DNA of 64,000 bases from JBAZZQ01 sp041658725. GTDB lineage: Bacteria > Planctomycetota > Phycisphaerae > JAAYCJ01. The notes beneath the pieces are model-generated. The model ran no database searches. It was not told the DNA's origin and saw nothing but the letters and a program-made list of their open reading frames with translations. The DNA lies in the NCBI GenBank assembly GCA_041658725.1, contig JBAZZQ010000013.1, forward strand, positions 1-64,000, given 5' to 3'. A program made the translations under genes and the position numbers. Below are positions 28,701 through 36,507 of the stretch, in pieces. Every line of letters starts with the position of its first letter. Positions within the stretch are counted from its first letter, which is position 1.

Positions 28701-30719
28701 CTCTCGTAACCGCTGCTTTAATAACTTTTCTCCTTCTTCCAAATTTCCCCGCCTCAGGAGCAATTGCCCCTTTTCCACCGGCCAATCCAACTTCGATCCC
28801 AGTATCTTCATTTCCTTGGCCACCGCATCCGCTTCCTTCAACCGGTTCGTTTGCGCCAGGCATTGCAATTTCATGCCCAGGATATTGATATCCCTTTCCT
28901 GGCCGGGCAGGGATAGAAGCTGTTCCGTTAAATCAAGGACCTTGGGATAATCTCGCATCTGCATATAAATTGTCGCTGCCATTTGCAAACCCGGGACCGA
29001 ATTCGGCACCATCGCCAATTCCGCATCCACCGCTTTTCGGGCCGCCCCAATGTCGCCACGCCGCAAATATAAATTCCCCAAAATCAGTTTTACCTGAGGA
29101 TTCCGCTCTTTACTTAAATCATCCGCCTTCTCCAGCTTCTTGATTGCCCCAATGATATCGTTTCCCGCGATGGCTCGTTGCGCCCTAAGCAAGTAGACCT
29201 CCGGCGACTCTCTGACCACCGATTGATCAAGCTCCACCATCAACTTGTCCACTTTTGCCGCATCATCCCCCTGGTTGCGATCCAGATACAATTTCACTAT
29301 TTCCATCAGCAGTTGCAATCGCATAAATCGGTTCTGGCGAGACTTGGCCCCTTCACCCTGCAGTTGGTTCGGAAGGTCATACAATCGATGCCCCAGCACA
29401 CGAATCGCCTCGTCGGTCTTCGCTTGTTGCTCCTTGCCTTTGAGATTCGCCCCCGATCTTTTCAAAATTTCCGATAACTGCAGGTAAGGCTGATATGCTT
29501 TGGGGTCCAGCTGGATCGCCTCCCGCGTCAGTTTTTCCGCTTGCCCCAGATCATTATTCCTCAAGCGGTAATACCCCAGCATCGACAGCGCGGAAACCTT
29601 CTGCTCGTTTTTTGTGGCCAAGGCCAATGCCTGCTCGTAGGACTTCAGGGCCTCCACGTTGTGTTTTTTTGCCTGGACCAAATGACTCGCGCCCCGGCTC
29701 TTCCATTCCGGCTCATCCCGCTGTAATTGTTCCATCTCGGTGGTCGCCCTCAGATGAAACCGTCGCCTTTCTTCCTGTGAAATGGTTTGCTTCGTCTGTC
29801 CAAGGTCTTCGATTGAACGTTTTAATTTCATGATCCGGTTGTGAAACATCTCCTCCCGACCCAGGCAAAACGCACTTAGCGAGTTTTCCAGACCCTGCCA
29901 AGATCCATAATAAAAGCTGCCCAGCGACAGGTACGCTTCGCTTTTCTCGCTCGACCGTTGGGTCAAATCCAGATACATTTTTTCCGCCTTCGCGATTTTT
30001 GCCCGCATCTTTACGATCAGGTCATCGTACTGCCCCGGTGATACTCCTTCAAGGACGGCAGACTGCGCGATCTTTTTCGCTTCCTCCAGGTCCAACATCG
30101 CCAGCGACTCCACGTACTCAGGCTTCATATCCAGTTGCATTGCCTTGTTGATGTCTTCGCGTGACATCGTTTCCAGGCTCGGATTTTCTCCCCGGCGGGC
30201 GTAACGGGCCACCCCGCGGCAATGGTACCCCAGGGCCAGAGATTTCTTTAACTCCGTATTCTTTTGGGCGTCCCGTTCCGGAATGATTTTGATCAGCTTG
30301 TCCGCCTCGTCCTCAACGTTCTTCATGGACGCACCCTGTCCGTTTCGACCTCCCACCAGCGCAAACAGAATCTCCAGGTAGCGTTTCTGCGCTTCAACCA
30401 GCATCGAATTTTGCGTAAGGGCCCGCTGCAGTGTGCGTAAGGCCCCTGGCTCCTCTGCGCCCTGGTACTGGGCTTCGGCTACCTTCAGCAACCATTTCGG
30501 GTCATTCTTGCTGTACCGATAGGCACTGGAAAAATTCCTCGCCGCTTCCTTGAAATTCTTCTTTTGCATGAAGACCTCGCCCCGGTCCGCATATATCTTA
30601 GGGTCCTTGCGCGATGTCGCAATGATCAAGACGGCTATGATCACCGTCAAAATCACCATGACCCCAATGGTCAGCATCGTAACAAATCGCTTATTAAGCC
30701 GTCGTTCCTGTTTCGCCAT
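25758..30719 (-). CDS. 1653-residue TPR protein of the exosortase/EPS locus (PrsT-like)
   Basis: One membrane helix (about residues 15-35, TIGVMVILTVIIAVLIIAT) anchors a very long chain of tetratricopeptide repeats filling almost all the rest, such as QAHALLGEAYYWLDRMNEAQ and LLNNLAYILMENMDKPKDAY. PEP-CTERM/exosortase loci often carry a large TPR protein of unknown role (PrsT-type). This one may scaffold the export complex on the periplasmic side. GGAG lies before the ATG, and it lies between the EpsI-like and Wzc-like genes. The exact number of repeats was not counted. Confidence 0.8.
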   Translation of the reverse strand: MAKQERRLNKRFVTMLTIGVMVILTVIIAVLIIATSRKDPKIYADRGEVFMQKKNFKEAARNFSSAYRYSKNDPKWLLKVAEAQYQGAEEPGALRTLQRALTQNSMLVEAQKRYLEILFALVGGRNGQGASMKNVEDEADKLIKIIPERDAQKNTELKKSLALGYHCRGVARYARRGENPSLETMSREDINKAMQLDMKPEYVESLAMLDLEEAKKIAQSAVLEGVSPGQYDDLIVKMRAKIAKAEKMYLDLTQRSSEKSEAYLSLGSFYYGSWQGLENSLSAFCLGREEMFHNRIMKLKRSIEDLGQTKQTISQEERRRFHLRATTEMEQLQRDEPEWKSRGASHLVQAKKHNVEALKSYEQALALATKNEQKVSALSMLGYYRLRNNDLGQAEKLTREAIQLDPKAYQPYLQLSEILKRSGANLKGKEQQAKTDEAIRVLGHRLYDLPNQLQGEGAKSRQNRFMRLQLLMEIVKLYLDRNQGDDAAKVDKLMVELDQSVVRESPEVYLLRAQRAIAGNDIIGAIKKLEKADDLSKERNPQVKLILGNLYLRRGDIGAARKAVDAELAMVPNSVPGLQMAATIYMQMRDYPKVLDLTEQLLSLPGQERDINILGMKLQCLAQTNRLKEADAVAKEMKILGSKLDWPVEKGQLLLRRGNLEEGEKLLKQRLREKPGDKTASVYLVDFYSGQNRMEEARKTLQAAIEKDPKDKGLLRLKELLSISDLKKRSARLEEMSKDVAKENQAAAIAQAGEEKDPYVRAVRLYEQYAARNDLDQAKKYLDEAIKIDAKRSNMLSFRFALIQKDWTRAQSSMDLAKQKDLDGVKGMSYEAELANRRGWDILLSKDVKGEEKTNSAKKYFGQSARAAEQVVSELPNDAQAHALLGEAYYWLDRMNEAQGQLDKAMELNPMNPYALRGSSVLEWGQLMTRGNQAPPGVIQKFINNVQSAHEQMPWDQWLADRVTWIQQQQVKQKEFQEDETGDIQKVLVKRENRRKEKPDDGENLLRLAWIYENREQVRDLNKAQECYQQAFGQNTTREMLGVYYNFAVKNKRMDEMEKFLKSIAVKPTGSGKVSGYSNLAYFYSMNRDIKNAEVAFTEAVKVDDSPQSRLELANFYAQTGDLKKAGDWCLKVLESKADEREKRVARRLLINTLLSSSQWDKAKLQIEEFQKLYPDIEGKILRARLAMGEDQISEAEKILTQVLESNPETQEARQNRFLIYLCAWQLEKARGDLDLIRKSNPRAFGLPGQIKLAKLECELGRTADAEREARAMISQASQSAEQLEQIRTDLLAPLASSLNEKDYDELLVWASNLTGGYWGWRYEQGRYYMTKGKFDQAEQALAQAWQILKKYPKTSDGLKVTVLDAYLNAMYNGKDYTKVIQTAQRGRREISNGTAKILGWEAAAYYAKDQRQKGLELYLAALSASENNPVSIWQFTKDTVLKAVTGKELARDLEKSTGLEGKSGKAVRIALAGCYFSAGDIDKGASMYRQSLAGAKDAMEKAMVLFILGQEYSEKHKYAQAVEALTEANQLMPNNLALLNNLAYILMENMDKPKDAYNFVEVAYRLAPNNSDVLDTYGQVLAKIGKADKGLLYLTQSVWIQESSANRYHLGMALMKQGRRADAELQLRRALQLVGDDTALEKQIRDGLNKKD

Positions 30720-30740
30720 TTTCTTCTACTCCAATCTTAT

Positions 30741-30765
30741 CTACTCGTCTACTCGACTACTTCTT
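30741..30765. repeat. Intergenic CTACTCG repeat, copy 1
   Basis: The spacer before the giant TPR gene contains CTACTCGTCTAC and CTACTCGACTACTT. Both words recur in the spacer before the exosortase gene (32461-32515). They are absent from the coding sequence I read. Confidence 0.6.
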
Positions 30766-31506
30766 ATTAATTTCTTCCCAATTGGCCCAATGATCCTTGA
30801 TTAAAATCGGAAGGGCCTTGTTCAAAAACTTTTCTCCCAGCTCCAACGCCTTATCACCCTTCGGCGGCTCTGTGCTTCCAAAGGAGACCTCGACTTTGCT
30901 GAAATACGCGTACTTAATCCGAACATCCGCCTGATACACACGCACCTTGTCCCGAGTTTCCGTATAATGCCCGTTGACGAAGAAAAAATAAATCACCGTC
31001 TGATACACCGTGGGAATATTCCGTGTATTCTTAAAGGTTAGCACCCGCACAGGCAGCGTTTCGTTTTTCAACCCCAATCCGGGAATCCTGACCGACGTGT
31101 CATACGAACCCGCCGGATCGAACCCCCCACCGATATAACACACATCCGGAACATGCGGAACCTGATCGGGATCTCCCGTGTAGTAGGTGACAAACAAGCT
31201 CACCGTCTTCCCAAATTCATTCGGATTGTCGATGGCCGGATCCTCGAAACGCATCTGAAGATATTCGCTCGTCCCCAGAGCTTCTTCCACTTCCTTGCTG
31301 ATCCTCTGCTTGTCCACCAGTCGATAAGGACGCATCTGCCCATCGTCGAATTGCTGCAGACTCTTTTTCAGTTCGAGCCGCTCCTTGCGAAAATGCAATT
31401 TCATATACTTTGCCGTCGCCTGAATGCTCATGGCGGAAATCAGCAGCACCAGTCCCGCGATCACAAATGACCGATCCCTTAATGCCTCTTTTATCACTTT
31501 ATTCAT
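30757..31506 (-). CDS. EpsI-like exosortase-associated protein
   Basis: Protein of 249 residues with an N-terminal membrane helix (~13-30, FVIAGLVLLISAMSIQA) and a periplasmic domain containing HVPDVCYIGGGF. That segment matches the H-x-P-(D/E)-x-C-Y pattern of EpsI (DUF3485). EpsI domains accompany exosortases in EPS loci; their biochemical role is not established. I placed the start at the ATG at 31506, which overlaps the exosortase stop (ATGAATAA) and has GGAG seven bases upstream. The longer frame adds ten residues inside the exosortase gene. Overlap indicates translational coupling. Confidence 0.85.
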   Translation of the reverse strand: MNKVIKEALRDRSFVIAGLVLLISAMSIQATAKYMKLHFRKERLELKKSLQQFDDGQMRPYRLVDKQRISKEVEEALGTSEYLQMRFEDPAIDNPNEFGKTVSLFVTYYTGDPDQVPHVPDVCYIGGGFDPAGSYDTSVRIPGLGLKNETLPVRVLTFKNTRNIPTVYQTVIYFFFVNGHYTETRDKVRVYQADVRIKYAYFSKVEVSFGSTEPPKGDKALELGEKFLNKALPILIKDHWANWEEINKK

Positions 31507-32455
31507 GCATCGGCTCCTGAACCTCGACTTCCTCATACACCCGGTTCAATATCCCCGCGATCACCCAATACATAAAAAACGCCACCGGCAGCATCAGTAA
31601 TCCCAGCGTCGTATGAAATCCTCCCTTGGCAAAGATTGGACTGACCAGAACATAAAGTAATCCCGTGATGACCACCCGGGTAAAATTGCAGAATAACGCG
31701 ATGGGAAGCGTCGAGACGACCAGGATAATCCGATGCCAGAACGGACGATCCGACAGGTACGCCATTGCCACCCCCAACGCCAAAAAGGCCATCATCAACC
31801 GCATCCCCGCGCAGGCCTCGGCCACACTTAAATTGAACGATTGACCCTTATAGAACCCTTCGATGATCACTCCGTTGGCCGTCACCTCCATCTGAGGAAT
31901 CAAACCCAGCACCACCACCGACACCTGCGAAGCCCATATCCGCGGCTGCATCGTCAGCGATTCATACCACCGAGCCGGAATCGGCATCGCGAAAAATAAA
32001 AACAAAATCGGTAGCCACGTGACGCGAATCACCCGCCATCCGCAGCAAAACAGCACCACCCCAAACAGCGTCATCAGCAAGGCGATTAATTTCGGATACC
32101 CCATCTTCAGCGGGTAAATGCTCACCAGAAACATCAAAATGGACAAAACCACCATCACCAGACCCACCCAGTTGAACCAATCAAATTGTCTCCCCGCCTT
32201 GTATAACTGTTCACGACGCTGATGAAGAAAATACAAACTGAACACCGGAATGATAAAACCGTGCGACCAGTTCGCATTGTTGATCCAGTTATCCACCATG
32301 TACCGCAGCTCACCCCAATACAACCACCCCAAAAGCACACCCAAAACGACGATCTTGACCCAACCCGCCGGACCGATTATCTGATCCCACGTCACCGTCT
32401 CTGACCGTATTCGACGACCTCGCCCCGCAGGCGATATTGACTTTTCTATTTCCAT
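31499..32455 (-). CDS. Exosortase (PEP-CTERM sorting transpeptidase)
   Basis: Polytopic membrane protein of 318 residues of the exosortase/archaeosortase family. The catalytic triad can be placed: Cys in AEACAGMR (~213), Arg in CNFTRVV (~261) and His in GGFHTTLG (~280). It cuts the C-terminal PEP-CTERM tail of target proteins and attaches them to the envelope; a target is the protein at 14485-15198. I prefer the ATG at 32455 over the GTG two codons earlier. It lies between the OPX and EpsI-like genes. The exact Xrt subtype cannot be fixed by eye. Confidence 0.92.
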   Translation of the reverse strand: MEIEKSISPAGRGRRIRSETVTWDQIIGPAGWVKIVVLGVLLGWLYWGELRYMVDNWINNANWSHGFIIPVFSLYFLHQRREQLYKAGRQFDWFNWVGLVMVVLSILMFLVSIYPLKMGYPKLIALLMTLFGVVLFCCGWRVIRVTWLPILFLFFAMPIPARWYESLTMQPRIWASQVSVVVLGLIPQMEVTANGVIIEGFYKGQSFNLSVAEACAGMRLMMAFLALGVAMAYLSDRPFWHRIILVVSTLPIALFCNFTRVVITGLLYVLVSPIFAKGGFHTTLGLLMLPVAFFMYWVIAGILNRVYEEVEVQEPMHE

Positions 32456-32460
32456 AGACA

Positions 32461-32515
32461 CTACTTCTTCTCTTTCTACTCGACTACTTGCCTACTAGAC
32501 TACTCGTCTACTTCC
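32461..32515. repeat. Intergenic CTACTCG repeat, copy 2
   Basis: This spacer between the OPX and exosortase genes is almost entirely variations of CTACT(C/A)G(A/T). It includes CTACTCGACTACTT (32476-32489) and CTACTCGTCTAC (32500-32511), both also at 30741-30765. Confidence 0.6.
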
Positions 32516-32516
32516 T

Positions 32517-34061
32517 CTAAAATCCAAATCGCGTTTGTTGTTCCGCTCGCCTTCGATCAGTCGGATTCTGTTGCCCCGAAAACGAGTCGATATCCGCGAA
32601 GTTCCGATCATATACGAATCCAAATCCGTAGGTCAGCCGGAACGCGTTCCGCAGCACCGCCAGGAACGGCGTGACGGGATTAGTCCCGATATTAATAATA
32701 TCGTCCGGCTTCAGTATTATATCCGCTTCCTTACCCGCGAAAACACGATCCATATTAATTGTTAAAACTTGTTCCTGGTTTCCTCCGATCCGACGGATCA
32801 ATTCCGTCCGTGTCGGATCAGCTAGCGGTCCCAGCCCACCAGCCGCGGAAATCCCCTGACGAATCGTAACTTCCCGGCCCGTTAAAGAAAAAACCCCAGG
32901 ACGCAACACATTTCCCATTACGTAAAATTCACCCTGAGTCGGAGGAGGAACCCAAACCGTATCCCCATCGTGAATCACCACGTTATACCGCCTGTCACCC
33001 ATTTGCAGCTTATCCAGAGGAATCGCAATCACCCTCTGACTGGGTATCCTGGCCGCAACATCTTCCCATCCTTCTCCACTCGGACCTGTCGCCGGAGAAA
33101 CAGGTTTTTCCTCCACCGGTTTGATCTCCGGCCCCCTCATTTTGGGGCGTTCAAGTAATTTGGGCGCAGTTGAAGGTTTAGCAGTCACCGGCACGGCGAC
33201 TTCTTTCCTGGGATGTTCCACGGTTCGCCTTGCAGGAACAGGCGAAACACGAACCTCTTCCTTCGCTTCTTTTATAAATTTCCATTCCCCGTTCGCATAA
33301 ACCCAATGTCCGCTTTCTTCTCCGCTCCCGACCCCGCCACTACCCACTGTGGCGAAATTAACCGGAACTTCTCCCTCGCTAATTTCGGATGTCATATTCG
33401 TCGTCGTGGTCGCCCTCTTGTTTCGGGAAGCTTCGATGTTCCGAAACACATAAACCATCTTGACCAGCGGCTGCTGAGGACCACCCACCGGGTTCACTCC
33501 TCCCGCCATCGCCAACGCATCCAGAACCCGAAAATTAGGACGCGGTATCATATCGCTCCGAGGATTTCCCACCGCCCCCAGAATGTTAAACGTCATATTC
33601 CGGGCCTCACGAACCAGAACCGTCACCTCCGGTTGGGCCAAAATCTGCGCCTCCTGAAGAACTTTCTCAACATACTTTCCCAACTCCCGCGCCGATTTGC
33701 CAGATACCAAAACATCCTGCCGGATCTGCGGAATCGTAATGTATCCTTCCCACGATATCTGGCGCGTTTCCACCCACGGCTGACCGGGAACCATCAGTTC
33801 GAATATGCTAAGATCAATCAAATCGCCGGGAAGAAGAACATAATCCTTGTTTTCCACCTGCAAATCTTCCGCCGTCGGTTCCGTGGATTCAATTTCCGTC
33901 ATTGGCTCGTCGGCCACACTTACGCTTCGACGTAAATCCTGTGTCACCGATTTACCGCGGAATCTGCCCACCTGAGTCGGGTCCAGCAATCCATTTAACA
34001 TGGCATTGCAGCCACCGCTCGCTACTATCGCTACCACTAATACCAGTTCCCTGATTCGCAC
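32517..34061 (-). CDS. Polysaccharide export lipoprotein (Wza/OPX family)
   Basis: Outer-membrane polysaccharide export protein of 514 residues. I chose the GTG at 34061: AGGAG lies eight bases upstream, and the product then has a compact lipoprotein signal (MRIRELVLVVAIVASGGC, Cys 18). The upstream ATG at 34103 would add 14 residues without a ribosome-binding site. A poly-export domain follows (VLLPGDLIDLSIFE and WEGYITIPQI) and then SLBB-like domains (FNILGAVGNP, FYVMGNVLRPGVFSL). A Pro/Lys-rich insertion of about 100 residues with VRVSPVPARRTVEHP separates them. It forms the outer-membrane exit for EPS with the Wzc-like protein. Confidence 0.9.
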   Translation of the reverse strand: MRIRELVLVVAIVASGGCNAMLNGLLDPTQVGRFRGKSVTQDLRRSVSVADEPMTEIESTEPTAEDLQVENKDYVLLPGDLIDLSIFELMVPGQPWVETRQISWEGYITIPQIRQDVLVSGKSARELGKYVEKVLQEAQILAQPEVTVLVREARNMTFNILGAVGNPRSDMIPRPNFRVLDALAMAGGVNPVGGPQQPLVKMVYVFRNIEASRNKRATTTTNMTSEISEGEVPVNFATVGSGGVGSGEESGHWVYANGEWKFIKEAKEEVRVSPVPARRTVEHPRKEVAVPVTAKPSTAPKLLERPKMRGPEIKPVEEKPVSPATGPSGEGWEDVAARIPSQRVIAIPLDKLQMGDRRYNVVIHDGDTVWVPPPTQGEFYVMGNVLRPGVFSLTGREVTIRQGISAAGGLGPLADPTRTELIRRIGGNQEQVLTINMDRVFAGKEADIILKPDDIINIGTNPVTPFLAVLRNAFRLTYGFGFVYDRNFADIDSFSGQQNPTDRRRAEQQTRFGF

Positions 34062-34178
34062 CGGCCGGTCTCCTATCTGAACTTGCCGCACATCATATAG
34101 CATTCAGCGCACAGCAAACATCAGACAGCTTTCATCTTTTCTGAAGCTGTTCGCTGTATGCCGAACGATTCCTTTTTA

Positions 34179-34262
34179 TTATCGGCCTTAATTTTGATCG
34201 TTCTTGAATAATATTCACCCATACCGTCTTCACTTCATACGTCCATGACCCTTTTATCGGCC
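34179..34262. repeat. Two TTATCGGCC direct repeats upstream of the EPS locus
   Basis: TTATCGGCC occurs at 34179-34187 and 34254-34262, each preceded by CTTTT. Read leftward both are GGCCGATAA, which contains the sigma28 -10 octamer GCCGATAA, but neither has a -35 at the right distance. They may be regulator sites. Confidence 0.4.
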
Positions 34263-34351
34263 ATTTTTTTAGGCGACCATTTAAATATATTTCCAGATTT
34301 ACAAAAGGTTTGAGCCTCTTTTATACGAAAAACATAATATGGAGGTTCATT

Positions 34352-35047
34352 GTGAATAATGTTGTCATCATTGGCGCTGGTGGACACGGCAGGGTTGTTC
34401 TTGATATCCTTCGCGCCGCCAATGCCTGTAACCCTGTGGGATTCCTCGATGCCAACCCCAGCCTCCACGGTTGCCAAATCGATGACCTCGAAGTGCTAGG
34501 GGACTTCTCTATTCTGGAAACCCTTAAATTTAAAGGCGTTACAGGCGCTATAGTCGCCATCGGCGATAATGCCGTGCGAAGAAAATACGCCGAAATCATT
34601 TATTCGCTAAATTTAGATCTTATTAACGCAATCCATCCATCCGCCAATATCGCCGGCAATGCCATTATTGGCGAAAACGTCGTAATTGCCGCTGGTGTTT
34701 TAGTTTGCGCTCATTGCAAAATCGGAAACTCCGTCATTCTCAACACAGGATGCATTATCGACCATGAATCCATCGTCGCCAATAGTGCGCATATCTGCCC
34801 AGGTGCCAAACTCGCGGGAAGGGTCATCATTGATAGTGGCGCCTTTGTCGGAATCGGCGCCACGATCATCCAGAATGTGCGTATCGGAACCGACTCCATC
34901 GTCGGTGCTGGAGCGGTTGTTATCAACGATATCCCTCCATGCGTAACTGTGGTTGGCGTCCCCGCCAAAATCCTTAAAACTTACAAAAAAGAACCCGTCA
35001 GATTCCCTCCAAATTTTCTCGAGCCGACTCTGGTAGAGACACATTGA
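34352..35047 (+). CDS. NeuD/PglD-like sugar O- or N-acetyltransferase
   Basis: Protein of 231 residues. The N-terminal ~75 residues are a Rossmann-like UDP-sugar-binding domain (VVIIGAGGHGRVVLDIL). The rest is a left-handed beta-helix of hexapeptide repeats (INAIHPSANIAGNAIIGENV, GAGAVVINDIPPCVTVVGVPA). The family acetylates amino- or nonulosonic-acid sugars for surface glycans. The start is GTG at 34352 with GGAGG seven bases upstream; the longer frame from 34310 has no site. It is divergent from the OPX gene and probably modifies the polysaccharide. Confidence 0.88.
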   Translation: MNNVVIIGAGGHGRVVLDILRAANACNPVGFLDANPSLHGCQIDDLEVLGDFSILETLKFKGVTGAIVAIGDNAVRRKYAEIIYSLNLDLINAIHPSANIAGNAIIGENVVIAAGVLVCAHCKIGNSVILNTGCIIDHESIVANSAHICPGAKLAGRVIIDSGAFVGIGATIIQNVRIGTDSIVGAGAVVINDIPPCVTVVGVPAKILKTYKKEPVRFPPNFLEPTLVETH

Positions 35048-35051
35048 TCAC

Positions 35052-35086
35052 CGCTTCTTTAAGAGGCACGACCGTAAGGGAGTGTT
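35052..35086. repeat. 35-nt dispersed repeat, copy 1
   Basis: Identical over 35 bases to 62473-62507 (begins CGCTTCTTTAAGAGGCACGA). It starts four bases after the acetyltransferase stop and lies within the spacer before the HlyD-like gene. Confidence 0.75.
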
Positions 35087-35162
35087 TAATTCCTTCAAAT
35101 TTTCTTGAAAACCCTCGCGATAAAGTTACCATATAACAGTTTAGAATGTGAAGGTTTATGAT

Positions 35163-36260
35163 ATGAAAAGATCGGACCGTGACGAAACGTCGGAAGACAA
35201 AGAAAAAAAACCGGCCAAACCAAAACGCCGAAAACGCCTTTTTTTAATTTCCATCGGGTCTATTGGCCTCTTGATTGCGATCTTGTATATGATCCCCGTG
35301 AATTTTTATGTCGGCGGGTACGGTAATATCCTCTCGGCCAACGACGCCGTCCTCCGGGCCGGGTCCAAGGGACCCGTCCGGGCCATCCTCGTCCAATCCG
35401 GAGATCGCGTCAAACAAGACCAGGTCATCATCGAACTGGAAGACGACGTAGAGCTTGCCGAAGTCGACCGCTGCCGACAGGAACTGAACCAATCACGAAC
35501 CGAACTCCAATTCCTCATCGAAACCGCCGCCATCGAAAAACAAAAAGACCAGTTCGAACGCGATATCGCCAAAATCAAATATGACGACTCCCAAGCCGAG
35601 TTCGTTCGCGTCAAAGGACTCCGCTCCTCGGCCGCCACCAGCGACCTGGAGCTGCGAATGGCCACCGCCAAACGAGATATGGACCTCGTCGACTTCCACG
35701 CGAAATCCATCGACAAACACAAAGTCCGGCTCGCACAGGTCGATGTGCAAAAACGAAAAATCGCCACCCTCGAAGCCCAACTCGCCGGCGCCAAACGCGT
35801 CCTCGCCCGACGAAAAATCTACGCGCCCATGGCCGGCGTCCTTGTCATGCACACCCTCTCCCTCGGACAGATCGTCGACGCCAACGAAGTCCTGGGCCAA
35901 ATTTTCGACGATCTCTATTATCAGGTCGTCGCCAATATCCCCGAACAGTTTGCCTGCTACCTCAAGGAAAACCAACCCGTCCGCGTCGAACTCAGCGCCT
36001 ACCCCCACTGGCTCTTCGATTATTTCTACGGAAAAACCTATTGGGTCTCCCCGGTCGTAAATCCCCAAGCCAGCGGCGACGGAACGGTCCTGATCAAAGC
36101 CAAAATCGAAACCACCGTCCCCCACACTATCCTCAAAGCCGGCATGGCAGGGAAAATCTCCGTCCAAGCCGGAAAAACCGCCCTCCTCTGGCGAATCCTC
36201 GGTTTCCGAACCTACGACGACAAATTCGCCCCCACCACCCAACCGGCAAAAAAAATATGA
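35163..36260 (+). CDS. HlyD-like membrane-fusion/adaptor protein
   Basis: Protein of 365 residues with a basic N-terminal tail (KKPAKPKRRKR), one membrane helix (~27-45), a split biotinyl/lipoyl-like hairpin (GPVRAILVQSGDRVKQDQVI and IYAPMAGVLVMHTLSLGQIV) and a coiled coil between (~95-215). The beta-barrel domain follows (VVANIPEQFACYL). Such adaptors bridge inner-membrane transporters to the outer membrane, but no transporter gene is adjacent. I prefer the ATG at 35163 with AAGG upstream over the GTG at 35148. The codons are strikingly C-ending, producing long antisense shadow frames. Confidence 0.82.
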   Translation: MKRSDRDETSEDKEKKPAKPKRRKRLFLISIGSIGLLIAILYMIPVNFYVGGYGNILSANDAVLRAGSKGPVRAILVQSGDRVKQDQVIIELEDDVELAEVDRCRQELNQSRTELQFLIETAAIEKQKDQFERDIAKIKYDDSQAEFVRVKGLRSSAATSDLELRMATAKRDMDLVDFHAKSIDKHKVRLAQVDVQKRKIATLEAQLAGAKRVLARRKIYAPMAGVLVMHTLSLGQIVDANEVLGQIFDDLYYQVVANIPEQFACYLKENQPVRVELSAYPHWLFDYFYGKTYWVSPVVNPQASGDGTVLIKAKIETTVPHTILKAGMAGKISVQAGKTALLWRILGFRTYDDKFAPTTQPAKKI

Positions 36261-36426
36261 TCAAATTGAACGACTGATTACAGAAGGTGCGGTCGGATGT
36301 GCGTGGCGAAATGAATGAACAGTTTCCGATTCCCAGACAACTCCCACACGTCCTTGCGAGCATCTACCGCAAAACAGCGATCGCGGCAACGCCGTGGTAT
36401 CCGTTTTGAAATTCCGCATTTGAATC

Positions 36427-36455
36427 TTGACAAACATGCCCTGGGATGATATACT
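36427..36455 (+). promoter_or_regulatory. Consensus sigma70-type promoter for the epimerase gene
   Basis: TTGACA (36427-36432), 17-base spacer, TATACT (36450-36455). The start would be near 36462 and the leader about 46 nt. This separates the epimerase from the HlyD-like gene as its own transcription unit. Confidence 0.7.
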
Positions 36456-36507
36456 CGATTGTTCAATAGCTTGATAGGCGTAATTTTCTTTAAAGTGGGG
36501 ATATGAT

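Noticed and set aside
34104..34170. ACAGC/GCTGT-rich imperfect repeats upstream of the OPX gene
   Set aside because: Low-complexity similarity without a consistent unit or stable fold.
35493..36242. Leftward 249-codon frame opposite the HlyD-like gene
   Set aside because: Gly/Val/Asp-rich shadow produced by the C-ending codons of the real gene.
36278..36409. Open 43-codon frame between the HlyD-like and epimerase genes (ending KTAIAATPWYPF)
   Set aside because: It looks coding-like and could be the tail of a lost gene, but it has no start signal and no family I can name.
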